From: Thauera sedimentorum | Lineage (GTDB): Bacteria; Pseudomonadota; Gammaproteobacteria; Burkholderiales; Rhodocyclaceae | Length of the DNA stretch: 64,000 nucleotides | Reading direction: 5' to 3' | Assembly: GCF_014489115.1 (NCBI RefSeq) | Contig: NZ_JACTAH010000002.1 | Coordinates: 682,001-746,000 of the forward strand | Shown: positions 21,562-29,884 of the stretch, piece after piece | Layout of the letters: every line of letters begins with the position of its first letter | How positions within the stretch are numbered: the stretch's first letter is position 1 | Position numbers and translations under genes: made by a program | The notes under the pieces: model-generated | Told to the model about the DNA's origin: nothing | Seen by the model: only the letters and a program-made list of their open reading frames with translations | The model's database searches: none

Positions 21562-21730
21562 ATGCGCCCGGCTGCCCTTGTGGCAGGCGGGCACACCGGG
21601 CACATCCGGCCGATCCGCGTATCGGCTGCCCGGCCGGCGGCCTTGCGGCCGCCACCCAGACGGCCCGCGCGAGCGGGCCACACTTAAACCCCGGCGGCTT
21701 CCGCACCGGGGTGGCTCACCCATCGGGAGA
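21562..21730 (+). ncRNA. structured 5' leader element, copy 2 (possible riboswitch)
   Basis: Nearly the same fold as 18915-19086. Helix 2 and the AAACCCCGG hairpin are almost identical. Other stems differ in both arms while staying paired: UCGCC/GGCGG becomes CUGCC/GGCAG in hairpin 1, and GACCCGCC/GGCGGGUC becomes GGCCCGC/GCGGGCC in hairpin 4. Compensating changes argue for selection on RNA structure. It ends in CAUCGGGAGA, the ribosome-binding site of a 20-codon ORF that overlaps the thioredoxin gene. Confidence 0.6.
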
Positions 21731-21736
21731 CACACC

Positions 21737-21799
21737 ATGACTCGCTTCACCATCCTTTCGCGTCTGCCAACGATTCCGCCCACGCGACCACGGTGCTGA
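21737..21799 (+). CDS. possible 20-residue leader peptide
   Basis: An ATG directly behind the GGGAGA of structured leader 2 opens a 20-codon ORF (MTRFTILSRLPTIPPTRPRC), rich in Pro and Arg and ending in Cys. Its TGA overlaps the GTG start of the thioredoxin gene by seven bases, so ribosomes ending here could re-initiate downstream. It may be a regulatory leader or merely a chance ORF; no homology can be judged at this length. Confidence 0.4.
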   Translation: MTRFTILSRLPTIPPTRPRC

Positions 21800-22308
21800 G
21801 GCTGCGCCGCGCCGTCCTGGCGCTCGCCTGCTGGGCCGCCATGCCGGCCGCAGTGTTCGCCGCCGATGCCCGGCCGCAGCCGGTCGACAGCCTGCCCGCC
21901 GCGCCGTCGGCGCTGCAGCGCGTGCTCGACGGCCTGCCCGGCCAGGTGGTGGTGGTGAACTTCTGGGCCAGCTGGTGCGAACCCTGCCGGGTGGAGATGC
22001 CCGGCCTGGTCGCCTTCGACGAAGCCGAACCGGGCATCGCCCTGGTCACCGTCGCGGTCGCCGACCGCGCGGCCGACATCCGGCGCTTCGTCGAGGATCA
22101 CCTGCTCGATGGCCTTACCGTGGTCGCCGACCCGGACCAGTCCATCGCCCGCGCCTGGCGCGCCCGCATGCTGCCCACCACCTATGTGCTCGACGCCCGC
22201 CACCGGCCGCAACTGCGCCTGGTCGGCGAGGCCGACTGGCACGACCCCGCGCTGCGCGCGCGGGTGCGTGCCCTGCTGCCAAACGAATCGAAAGGAAACC
22301 CGCAATGA
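21793..22308 (+). CDS. TlpA-type periplasmic thioredoxin
   Basis: 171-residue exported thioredoxin-fold protein. A signal peptide covers about 1-23 (AVFA-A cleavage) and the redox centre is WCEPC with C62 and C65. The conserved cis-Pro loop is LPTTYV. It starts at GTG 21793 inside the end of the short leader ORF and overlaps the next gene by ATGA. Probable role: disulfide reduction in the periplasm, perhaps for the partner encoded next. Confidence 0.85.
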   Translation: MLRLRRAVLALACWAAMPAAVFAADARPQPVDSLPAAPSALQRVLDGLPGQVVVVNFWASWCEPCRVEMPGLVAFDEAEPGIALVTVAVADRAADIRRFVEDHLLDGLTVVADPDQSIARAWRARMLPTTYVLDARHRPQLRLVGEADWHDPALRARVRALLPNESKGNPQ

Positions 22309-23414
22309 ACCGTCGCAACTTCTTCAAGACCTCGGCGCTCGCCGCCACCCTGGCCTCGCCCTTGCTCGCCCGCGCCGCTGCGCCCGCCGCTGCCGCGCCC
22401 TTCGCCCCCTCGCCGGAGGCCGGCTGGCGGGTGTTCGAAGTCACCACCCGCATCGAGCCGCAGGCCGCCGACGGCGTGCTGCGCGCCTGGGTGCCGCTGC
22501 CCTCCATGCACGAAGCCGCATGGTTCCGCCCGATGGGCAACCTGTGGCAGGGCAACGCCGCGTCCATGCAGCTGATGCGCGATCCGGTCTACGGTGCCGA
22601 GATGCTGGTCGCCGAATGGGCGCCCGCCAGCGCCGCCCCGGCGCTGGAAGTGGTGAGCCGCTTCGCCGCGCGCGACCGCGCCACCGACTTCGCCCGCCCG
22701 GCCGCCCAACCGCTGGCCCTGCCCGCCGCCCAGCAGGCGCTCTACACCCGTGCCACCGAGCTGCTGCCCACCGACGGCATCGTCGGCGACACCGCGCAGG
22801 ACATCACCCGCGGCCTCAAGGGCGACGAGGATAAGGCCCGCGCGATCTACGAATGGGTCGTGGACAACACCTTCCGCAACCCCGCCACCCGCGGCTGCGG
22901 CATCGGCGACATTGCCGCCATGCTGGAATCCGGCAACCTCTCCGGCAAGTGCGCCGACCTCAACGCCCTCTACGTCGGCCTGGCGCGCGCCGCCGGCCTG
23001 CCGGCACGCGACGTGTACGGTGTGCGCGTGGCCGACTCGCGCTTTGGCTACAAGAGCCTGGGCAAGAGCGGCGACATCAGCAAGGGCCAGCACTGCCGCG
23101 CCGAAGTCTTCCTGGAGCGCTTCGGCTGGGTGCCGGTGGACCCGGCTGACGTGCGCAAGGTGGTGCTGGAAGAGCCCCCCGGCAAGCTCGCCCTGGACGA
23201 CCCCAAGGTGCTCGCCGCCCGCAAGCAGCTGTTCGGCGCCTGGGAGATGAACTGGATGGCTTACAACGACGCCCACGACCTCGCCCTGCCCGGCAGCCAG
23301 AACGGCCCGGTGCCCTACCTGATGTACCCGCAGGGCGAGAGCGCCGCCGGCCGCCTGGACAGCCTGGACCCGGCCGCTTTCCGCTATGTGCTGACCTCGC
23401 GCGAGATCGTCTGA
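22305..23414 (+). CDS. exported transglutaminase-like protein
   Basis: 369 residues with a Tat-like signal (NRRNFFKTSALAATLASPL). The core domain (about 175-290) carries a papain-type triad: C216 in GKCADLNALYVGLARAAG, H263 in GQHCRAEVFL, and D279 in WVPVDPAD. Such proteins may be proteases or amidases rather than crosslinkers. The catalytic Cys would need to be kept reduced outside the cytoplasm, which could be the job of the co-translated TlpA-like protein. A terminator follows 19 bp after the stop. Confidence 0.82.
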   Translation: MNRRNFFKTSALAATLASPLLARAAAPAAAAPFAPSPEAGWRVFEVTTRIEPQAADGVLRAWVPLPSMHEAAWFRPMGNLWQGNAASMQLMRDPVYGAEMLVAEWAPASAAPALEVVSRFAARDRATDFARPAAQPLALPAAQQALYTRATELLPTDGIVGDTAQDITRGLKGDEDKARAIYEWVVDNTFRNPATRGCGIGDIAAMLESGNLSGKCADLNALYVGLARAAGLPARDVYGVRVADSRFGYKSLGKSGDISKGQHCRAEVFLERFGWVPVDPADVRKVVLEEPPGKLALDDPKVLAARKQLFGAWEMNWMAYNDAHDLALPGSQNGPVPYLMYPQGESAAGRLDSLDPAAFRYVLTSREIV

Positions 23415-23433
23415 GGCTTCTCCGCTCCACCTC

Positions 23434-23469
23434 GCCCGGCGCTCGACGGCAGACCGTAGAGCGCCGGGC
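23434..23469 (+). terminator. rho-independent terminator after the transglutaminase gene
   Basis: An 11-bp stem GCCCGGCGCTC (23434-23444) pairs with 23459-23469, followed by GTTCTTTC. It lies between two convergent genes. Confidence 0.75.
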
Positions 23470-23475
23470 GTTCTT

Positions 23476-24048
23476 TCAGGGCGCGGATCGCCGGCCCCGC
23501 AATGGAGACGGGGCGCGGGTACGTTTGACGCCGGTGATCATCGCGCCGACGAGGTTCACGCCCTCCAGCCGGCTCATCACGATGGCGGCTGCGCCGTGGA
23601 TGGCGGCAAAGCCGATCAGCACGCTGGCCAGCACTTCGTGCAGTTCCTGCACCCAGTCCTCGCCCCAGAAGGCGTCGGTGGTCTGCAGGAACCCGCTCAC
23701 GCCCACGGCTGCGACCAGCGCCAGCAGCGCCAGCATCATGACCGCGCCAAGCGGGTTATGGCCAAGATGGTGATCGTGCCCGCCCGCGCGCAGGCGGGAG
23801 AGATGGGCCGACAACCGTGACGGGGTGGGCATGAAGCTGGCGAAGCGGGCGTGCTCGCTGCCGATGAAACCCCAGACGATGCGGGCGGCAACCAGCGCGC
23901 CGGCGAGGTAACCCAGCCACTGGTGCAGGGTTTCCCCGTCGTTGAGCATGAAGTAGTTGATGAGCACGCAGCTCACCAGCGTCCAGTGGAAGATGCGGAC
24001 GAAGGGGTCCCATACGCGGACAGCCTGGGGCGTCAGGTTCGAAGACAT
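23476..24048 (-). CDS. cytochrome b561 family protein
   Basis: 190-residue membrane cytochrome b with four hydrophobic segments. It starts with WDPFVRIFHWTLVSCVLINY, where the His in FHW is a typical heme ligand; further His residues in GETLHQWLGY and FAAIHGAAAIV complete likely ligand pairs. The cytoplasmic loop is His-rich (GGHDHHLGHN). Its gene follows a small PepSY-like gene by 66 bp in the same direction, a common pairing in which the b-type cytochrome transfers electrons between quinone and periplasmic partners. Confidence 0.85.
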   Translation of the reverse strand: MSSNLTPQAVRVWDPFVRIFHWTLVSCVLINYFMLNDGETLHQWLGYLAGALVAARIVWGFIGSEHARFASFMPTPSRLSAHLSRLRAGGHDHHLGHNPLGAVMMLALLALVAAVGVSGFLQTTDAFWGEDWVQELHEVLASVLIGFAAIHGAAAIVMSRLEGVNLVGAMITGVKRTRAPSPLRGRRSAP

Positions 24049-24114
24049 CGGTCGGGCTCCGGTGGCGCCGGCGGCCGGGCGTATCGCCGGTGGCCGCCAG
24101 CAGGCGTCGAATCA

Positions 24115-24372
24115 TTACTTGCGCTCGAGCTCGGCGCCGGTTTCCGGGTCGAAGTAGATCTCCACCTTCTTGCCATCCTTGTCGAAGCCGTAGATCTCGT
24201 AGCAGTTGCCCTTGGTGACCTTGAAGTTCTTGATCTTGTAGCCCTGGGTCTCGAGGCCGGCCTTGAACTTGTCCTGATCCATCCACTTCTCCTTCGGCGC
24301 ATTGCAGCTCGGGCCGGCGAACGCGGAGGTGGAGAGAATGGCGATGCTCAGGGCGGCGAGAATGCGGTTCAT
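24115..24372 (-). CDS. small exported PepSY-domain protein
   Basis: 85 residues with a clear signal peptide (about 1-19, AFA-G cleavage). The mature part DQDKFKAGLETQGYKIKNFKVTKGNCYEIYGFDKDGKKVEIYFDP fits a single PepSY-like domain, here with two Cys. Such proteins commonly accompany cytochrome b561 genes. Function unknown. Confidence 0.75.
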   Translation of the reverse strand: MNRILAALSIAILSTSAFAGPSCNAPKEKWMDQDKFKAGLETQGYKIKNFKVTKGNCYEIYGFDKDGKKVEIYFDPETGAELERK

Positions 24373-24612
24373 GCGAAACTCCTATGCTCATGGAAAGCGT
24401 CGGTCCGACGCGGGACGGCAAGTACACAGGAGCAAGCTGAAAGGAAGCTGAAGGCGGGCAAAGGTTTCCGAGATGTTGGCCGGGGCTGGGTGGGTCCGCA
24501 TGAAGTGTGGCGCCGGGCTCCTGAAAGCGGGTTCGCAGCGTCGGGCTGTGCGTCAAGCGCCAGCGAGTCCTTTACGAAGACCGCCCCATGCGCATCGGCA
24601 CCGCCGGCCCGG

Positions 24613-25314
24613 TCAGTCGGGCGTGCCTGCGGCCCGTTCCTGGTACGAAAAGCCGCTACGCAGCACCGCGTCGATGTCGACCAACTCGCCGATGGTGGCA
24701 CCGGCCTTGAGGCGCGCCTGTACCGCCTGTTCCGTCTCCAGCAAGCGCTGCGCGCGTGCCAGCACCGCGCCGGCTTCGGGGCGCGGCACCACGACCACGC
24801 CATTGCCGTCGATCGCCACCAGATCCCCGGGCGACACCGGCACGCCGGCGCACTGCACCGGCACGTTCACCTCGCCGTAGCCGGCCACCGCGCCGACGTT
24901 CGGCACGATGCCGCGGCACAGTACCGGGAAGCGCAGCTTGCGGATCTCCTCCACGTCGCGACAGGCGCCGTCGATCACCGCGCCGAGCACGCCACGGTTG
25001 AGCGCCGACAGGGTCATGTTCTCGCCCCAGAACGCGGTATTGACCGAGCCGTGGGCGTCGATCACCACCACGTCGCCCGGCTGGCAGAGGTCGATCGCCT
25101 TGAAGGCCGCGGCCAGGTCGGCGGCCAGGGTCTTCACCGTGACCGCGCTGCCCACCAGGCGGATGCCGTCGAACAGCGGCCGCATGTCGGCGCTCATCGC
25201 GTTGAGGCGTCCCATGCAGTCCGACAGCAGGCAGGTGATCGAATCGTTGGCGAGCAGCGCCCGGTAGGCGGCCACCGTCTCCGCATCGACGCGCTCGATC
25301 TGTGTGTTGATCAT
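24613..25314 (-). CDS. RraA-like / HMG aldolase family protein
   Basis: 233-residue RraA-fold protein. GENMTLSALNRGVLGAVIDGACRDVEEI contains the GEN...G...DG..RD signature of 4-hydroxy-4-methyl-2-oxoglutarate/oxaloacetate aldolases (divalent-metal class II). The presence of that signature favours an aldolase over an RNase E regulator. The ATG at 25314 has GGAGG five bases upstream. The 240-bp downstream gap to the PepSY gene holds no gene that I can see. Confidence 0.75.
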   Translation of the reverse strand: MINTQIERVDAETVAAYRALLANDSITCLLSDCMGRLNAMSADMRPLFDGIRLVGSAVTVKTLAADLAAAFKAIDLCQPGDVVVIDAHGSVNTAFWGENMTLSALNRGVLGAVIDGACRDVEEIRKLRFPVLCRGIVPNVGAVAGYGEVNVPVQCAGVPVSPGDLVAIDGNGVVVVPRPEAGAVLARAQRLLETEQAVQARLKAGATIGELVDIDAVLRSGFSYQERAAGTPD

Positions 25315-25430
25315 GTTTCCTCCCCGGGGCGTCGGCCCCCTCGACCGGCGTCCGCCGTCGCGGCCGCACCCGCTTCCAGTCTAGTGCGTGGTGCGCGAAA
25401 CGATGGCACGTTCGGCACCTGCCGTCCGGT

Positions 25431-25459
25431 TTGCGTGAGAAAGGTATGAGTAGTAATCT
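25431..25459 (+). promoter_or_regulatory. predicted sigma-70 promoter of the Xre/RES operon
   Basis: TTGCGT (25431-25436) and TAATCT (25454-25459) are separated by 17 bp and lie 23 bp before the antitoxin ATG. The region is less GC-rich than its surroundings. Such operons usually repress themselves, so an antitoxin site here is likely. Confidence 0.45.
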
Positions 25460-25482
25460 TTCCTCAGACAGCAGGAGCGTCC

Positions 25483-25863
25483 ATGTCCGCCATCACCCAC
25501 CCCACCGCCGATCCCGCCACTGCCGCCGCGGTGCTCAGCAAGGCCGTGGCCCGCGCCGCCGAACGCCTCGGCCTGTCGCGCGCCCTGCTCGCCCGCGTGC
25601 TCGGCGTCAGCCCGGCCACCGTCACCCGGCTCTACGCCGGCAGCTACCGCCTGGAGCGCAGCCGCAAGGAATGGGAGTTCGCCGTGCTGCTGGTACGCCT
25701 GTTCCGCTCGCTCGACTCCATCGTCGGCGAGGAGAGCGCCGCGCGCGCCTGGCTCAACAGCACCAACCTCGGCCTCAACGCCCGCCCCATCGAACTCATC
25801 CGTGATACCGAAGGCCTGGTCCGTGTCGTCCACTACCTGGACGCCTCCCGCGGTCGCGTCTGA
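25483..25863 (+). CDS. Xre/MbcA/ParS-type antitoxin
   Basis: 126-residue protein with an N-terminal helix-turn-helix (LGLSRALLARVLGVSPATVTRLYAG) and a C-terminal toxin-binding domain of the DUF2384 type ([35 protein letters not shown]). It neutralises the RES toxin encoded next and probably represses the operon. The toxin start lies inside its 3' end, a typical coupling. Confidence 0.88.
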   Translation: MSAITHPTADPATAAAVLSKAVARAAERLGLSRALLARVLGVSPATVTRLYAGSYRLERSRKEWEFAVLLVRLFRSLDSIVGEESAARAWLNSTNLGLNARPIELIRDTEGLVRVVHYLDASRGRV

Positions 25864-26557
25864 GGCCCGCCCCTGGGCCCAGGCCGCCTGGCGCATCGTC
25901 GAGGCCCAGCACGTCGCCTCCACCATGAAGCTGGTCGACGACGCGGCCGAGCAGGACCTCCTCGAAGCCCTGCTGGAAGAAGGCAAACCGCCGCTGCCGC
26001 CGGAAGCCGCCGGCCTGGACTACCTGCTCGCCACTCCCTTCCGCTATGACCCGCCGCGCCCCGGCTCGCGCTTCCGCGCCGCCACCGACCCCGGCGTGTT
26101 CTACGCCGCCCAGCACGTGCGCACCGCCTGTGCCGAACTCGCCTACTGGCGCTGGCGCTTCCTGATCGACGCGGTCGACCTCGAGCGCCTGGAGCCGGTG
26201 GCCCACACCGCCTTCCGCGTGCGCATCGCCACCAAGGCGGTCGACCTGCGCCGCCCGCCCTTCGACCGCGACGCCGCCGCGTGGACCGACCCGCTCGACT
26301 ACCGCGCCACCCAGGCCTTCGCCGCCGTGGCGCGCCAGGCGGGCATCGGTGCCATCGTCTACCGCTCGGTACGCGACCCCCGCCCCGCCTGGTGCGTGGC
26401 CCTGCTCACCCCCACCGGCTTCGCCGCCCCGCGTCCGGAACCGAGGCGCCAGACCTGGTGGATCGCGGTGCAGCGGGATGCGGTGGTGTGCCGGCGGGAG
26501 GACGAGGTGTTGGAGTTTGCGGCGGGGGATTGGGCGAGCGGCGGATTGGCGGAGTAG
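25823..26557 (+). CDS. RES-domain toxin
   Basis: About 244 residues. RES toxins resemble ADP-ribosyltransferases and kill or arrest cells by degrading NAD+. The three namesake positions are visible: R in TPFRYDPP, E in CAELAYWRW, and S in [10 protein letters not shown] prefer GTG 25823, which has GAAGG eight bases upstream and lies 41 bp before the antitoxin stop; GTG 25802 is an alternative with no ribosome-binding site. The N-terminus [17 protein letters not shown] matches the family. Confidence 0.82.
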   Translation: MSSTTWTPPAVASEARPWAQAAWRIVEAQHVASTMKLVDDAAEQDLLEALLEEGKPPLPPEAAGLDYLLATPFRYDPPRPGSRFRAATDPGVFYAAQHVRTACAELAYWRWRFLIDAVDLERLEPVAHTAFRVRIATKAVDLRRPPFDRDAAAWTDPLDYRATQAFAAVARQAGIGAIVYRSVRDPRPAWCVALLTPTGFAAPRPEPRRQTWWIAVQRDAVVCRREDEVLEFAAGDWASGGLAE

Positions 26558-26644
26558 GCTGACGACCAGTCGGCTGCCATCCCTCCGGTCCGATCAGATT
26601 GAGCACGGGGTAAACTGCTCCGACCGCGTTCCCAGGACTCCTCC

Positions 26645-28627
26645 ATGCTTATCGGCACCGCCGGCCACATCGACCACGGCAAGACCACCCTGGTACGCGC
26701 GCTCACCGGCGTCGATACCGACCGCCTGCCGGAGGAGAAGAAGCGCGGGATCACCATCGAGCTGGGCTATGCCTATGCGCCGCTGCCGGCGGCGGCGGGT
26801 GAGCCGGCGGGGGGGCTGGCCTTCATCGATGTGCCGGGGCATGAGAAGTTCGTGCCCACCATGCTCACCGGCGCGGCGGGCGTCGACTTTGCGCTGCTGG
26901 TGGTGGCGGCCGACGACGGGGTGATGCCGCAGACCCGCGAGCATCTGGCCATCCTGCAGATTCTCGGGGTGGCGCGCGGGGCGGTGGCGATCACCAAGTG
27001 CGACCGGGTCGATGCGGCGCGCATTGCGGCGGTGGAAGCCGAGGTGCGCGCGCTGCTGGCGCGCACCCCGCTGGCCGGGGTGCCGGTCTTTCCGGTGGCT
27101 GCGGCCGGCGCCGAGCGCTTCCAGCTCGATGCGCTGCGCGACCATCTGGTCGCCGCGGCGCGTGCCGAGCCGGCGCAGCTGCCACCCGGCGCGGGTTTCC
27201 GCCTGGCGGTGGACCGCCACTTCGCGGTGGCCGGCGCGGGCACGGTGGTGACCGGCACCGCCTACGCCGGCCGGCTGCGGGTGGGCGACCGGGTGCTGCT
27301 GGCGCGCGGCGATGGTTTTCTGCGCGAAGTGCGGGTGCGCGGCCTGCATGTGAACAACCGCGCCGCGGACGAGGGCCGCGCGGGCCAGCGTTGCGCGGTG
27401 AATCTGGTCGGTGTCGAGCACCGCGAGGTCGAGCGCGGCGACTGGTTGTGCGTGCCGGCGCTGGCCCGCCCCACTGACCGCCTGGACCTGCGCCTCAGCC
27501 TGCTGGCGGATGCCCCGCGCACGCTGGGGCAGTGGAGCGCCGTCACTTTGCACCACGCGGCAGGCCAGGCGCAGGCGCGCCTCGCGCTGCTGGACGACGC
27601 GCTGGAAGCCGGTGGCCTCGCGCCGGGCGGCAGCGCCCTGGTGCAGGCGGTGCTGGACCGCCCCATCCTCGCCTGCTGGGGCGACCGCGTGGTGATCCGC
27701 GACGCTGCTGGCCGCCTGACCCTGGGCGGCGGGCGTGTGCTGGACCCCTTCCCGCCCGCGCGCCATCGCCGCCGTCCGGCACGCCTGGCCCTGCTCGGCG
27801 CCCTGGAACACGCCGACCCGGCCGCCCGCCTGGCCGCGCTGCTGGCCGCCGCACCCTACGGGCTGGATGCGGCGGAGCTGGCCGCGGCGCACAACCTGGA
27901 CGCCGATGCCTGGCTCGCCGCCCTGCCCGCCGGTGCGGCGTTGCGGGTGGACACCGCGCGCGGCGCGCAGCTCTTCGACCCGGCGGTGTGGGCCGGTCTG
28001 TGCGAGCGTGTGCTGATGCGCCTCGTCGCCCACCACGAGCAGTTTGCCGACGAGCCCGGCGTGGAGCGCGAGCGCCTGCGCCGCATGGCGCTGCCACAGC
28101 TCGCCTCGCCGGCCTTCCTTGCCCTGCTCGAAGCCCTGCTGGCCGAGGGCCGGTTGGCGCGTGCCGGCTCTGCCTGGCACCTGCCCGGGCACACCGTGGA
28201 ACTCTCGCCCGCCGAGCGCGAGCGCGCCGACCGCCTGCTTGCCCTGCTGGCCGACGGGCGCTTCGATCCGCCCTGGGTGCGCGACCTGGCCACCGCCACC
28301 GGCTTTGCCGACGCCGATGTGCGCCGCCTGCTGCGCCAGCTCGCCGCGCGCGGCGAAGCCTTCCAGGTGGTGCGCGACCTGTTCTATCCGGCCGCCGTGG
28401 TGGCCGAGCTGGCGGGCATCGCCGGCGAATTGGCGGCGCAGGACGAGGGGGGGCGCATCCGCGCCGCGGCCTTCCGCGACCGCATCGGCGGCGGGCGCAA
28501 GCGCGCGATCCAGATCCTCGAGTTCTTCGACCGAGTGGGCTACACCCGCCGGGTGGGCGAGGGCGCCCGCCGCGCTCACCTGATCCGCGGCGAGGCGCCG
28601 GTGCTCCTTGAAGCCGCGGCGCTGTAG
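26645..28627 (+). CDS. selB: selenocysteine-specific elongation factor SelB
   Basis: 660-residue GTPase that brings Sec-tRNA to UGA codons marked by a SECIS hairpin. The G1 motif [12 protein letters not shown] is at 4-15, then [11 protein letters not shown] (switch) and [14 protein letters not shown]-Tu-like domains follow, and the C-terminal third holds winged-helix repeats that grip the SECIS RNA ([20 protein letters not shown] at the end). It is the decoding partner of selC, selA and the fdhA UGA. Its stop codon lies inside the left arm of a palindromic repeat. Confidence 0.96.
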   Translation: MLIGTAGHIDHGKTTLVRALTGVDTDRLPEEKKRGITIELGYAYAPLPAAAGEPAGGLAFIDVPGHEKFVPTMLTGAAGVDFALLVVAADDGVMPQTREHLAILQILGVARGAVAITKCDRVDAARIAAVEAEVRALLARTPLAGVPVFPVAAAGAERFQLDALRDHLVAAARAEPAQLPPGAGFRLAVDRHFAVAGAGTVVTGTAYAGRLRVGDRVLLARGDGFLREVRVRGLHVNNRAADEGRAGQRCAVNLVGVEHREVERGDWLCVPALARPTDRLDLRLSLLADAPRTLGQWSAVTLHHAAGQAQARLALLDDALEAGGLAPGGSALVQAVLDRPILACWGDRVVIRDAAGRLTLGGGRVLDPFPPARHRRRPARLALLGALEHADPAARLAALLAAAPYGLDAAELAAAHNLDADAWLAALPAGAALRVDTARGAQLFDPAVWAGLCERVLMRLVAHHEQFADEPGVERERLRRMALPQLASPAFLALLEALLAEGRLARAGSAWHLPGHTVELSPAERERADRLLALLADGRFDPPWVRDLATATGFADADVRRLLRQLAARGEAFQVVRDLFYPAAVVAELAGIAGELAAQDEGGRIRAAAFRDRIGGGRKRAIQILEFFDRVGYTRRVGEGARRAHLIRGEAPVLLEAAAL

Positions 28628-28695
28628 GAGCGGCCTTGGCCGCGATGCGGCTTCCGGTTTCTTGTAGGCGGTATCGCGGCCAAGGCCGCTCCTAC
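28624..28695. repeat. REP-type palindrome, copy 1
   Basis: 23-bp arms GTAGGAGCGGCCTTGGCCGCGAT (28624-28646) and its exact complement (28673-28695) around a 26-bp centre. The arm begins inside selB, covering its stop codon. Confidence 0.85.
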
Positions 28696-28810
28696 CCGGG
28701 TGCCGGAGCGCATGCCGGGCGGGGTCCTGAATTCGACCGCAAGCGCCGGGGTGCCGGCGCGGCACTGGCGGGCTAGAGTTCGGTCAACGCCAAGCCCTCC
28801 CGAGACGGCC

Positions 28811-29884
28811 ATGACCCAACAGATTTCCCCGACCCTTGCCGACCAAGCAACCGACCCGCGCTGGGCCGCGGTGCTGGCGCGCGACCCGGCGGCCGACGGG
28901 CGGTTCTTCTACGCGGTGAGCACCACCGGCGTGTATTGCCGGCCGAGCTGCCCCTCGCGCCGCGCGCGGCCCGAGCACGTGCGTTTCTTCGATTCCGCCG
29001 ACGAGGCCGAGCGCGCGGGTTTCCGCGCCTGCCGGCGCTGCCGCCCGCGCCAGCCGTCGGCGGCCGCGCAGCAGGCGGCGCTGGTGGCCGAGCTGTGCCG
29101 CTACATCGATGCGGCCGAAACGCCCCCCACGCTGGACGAACTGGCCGCGCGTGCGGGTCTGAGTCCATGGCACCTGCACCGCGTGTTCAAGGCCGCGACC
29201 GGCCTTACCCCGCGAGCCTGGGCCGCCGCCCGACGCGCCGAGCGGATGCGTGCTGCCTTGCGAGGGACGCCCAGCGTGAGCGAGGCGATCTATGAGGCCG
29301 GCTACAACTCCGGGGGGCGTTTTTACGCCGATGCCGACCAGCGCCTCGGCATGACCCCCGGCGCCTACCGCGCTGGCGGCGCGCAGGCCGAGATCCGCTT
29401 CGCCTTGGGCGAATGCTCGCTGGGCAGCATCCTGGTGGCGCAGAGCGCGCGCGGGGTGTGTGCGATCTCGCTGGGCGACGACCCGGAGGCGTTGCTGCGC
29501 GAGCTGCAGGACCGTTTTCCCGCGGCCACGCTGATCGGCGGCGACGCGGACTTTGAAGTGCTGGTGGCGCAGGTGGTCGGGCTGGTGGAGGCGCCGGGCA
29601 CTGGCGCGGAGCTGCCGCTGGATCTGCGCGGCACCGCCTTCCAGCAGCGCGTCTGGCAGGCGCTGCGCGAGATTCCCGCCGGGCAGACGGTGAGCTACGC
29701 GGAACTGGCGCGACGCATCGGCGCCCCGGCCGCGGTGCGCGCGGTGGCCGGCGCCTGTGCGGCCAATACCCTGGCGGTGGCCATCCCCTGCCATCGTGTG
29801 GTGCGCAGCGACGGCGGCCTGGCCGGCTACCGCTGGGGGGTGGCGCGCAAGCGTGCCTTGCTGGAACGCGAGGGCGCCGGGTGA
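28811..29884 (+). CDS. ada: bifunctional Ada: DNA repair methyltransferase and regulator
   Basis: 357 residues. The N-terminal zinc domain repairs methylphosphotriesters via the C43/C47/C74/C77 set (VYCRPSCPSRR, CRRCRP), followed by an AraC-type helix-turn-helix (LSPWHLHRVFKAATGLTPRAW). The C-terminal O6-methylguanine transferase has its acceptor C327 in IPCHRV. The ATG at 28811 fits the family N-terminus; upstream starts run into the repeat. Its stop overlaps the alkA GTG, so the adaptive-response pair is co-translated. Confidence 0.95.
   Translation: MTQQISPTLADQATDPRWAAVLARDPAADGRFFYAVSTTGVYCRPSCPSRRARPEHVRFFDSADEAERAGFRACRRCRPRQPSAAAQQAALVAELCRYIDAAETPPTLDELAARAGLSPWHLHRVFKAATGLTPRAWAAARRAERMRAALRGTPSVSEAIYEAGYNSGGRFYADADQRLGMTPGAYRAGGAQAEIRFALGECSLGSILVAQSARGVCAISLGDDPEALLRELQDRFPAATLIGGDADFEVLVAQVVGLVEAPGTGAELPLDLRGTAFQQRVWQALREIPAGQTVSYAELARRIGAPAAVRAVAGACAANTLAVAIPCHRVVRSDGGLAGYRWGVARKRALLEREGAG

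Noticed and set aside
18915..21730. The two leaders as a cobalamin, c-di-GMP-I, fluoride or Moco riboswitch
   Set aside because: The consensus core sequences I remember for these classes are not found in either copy.
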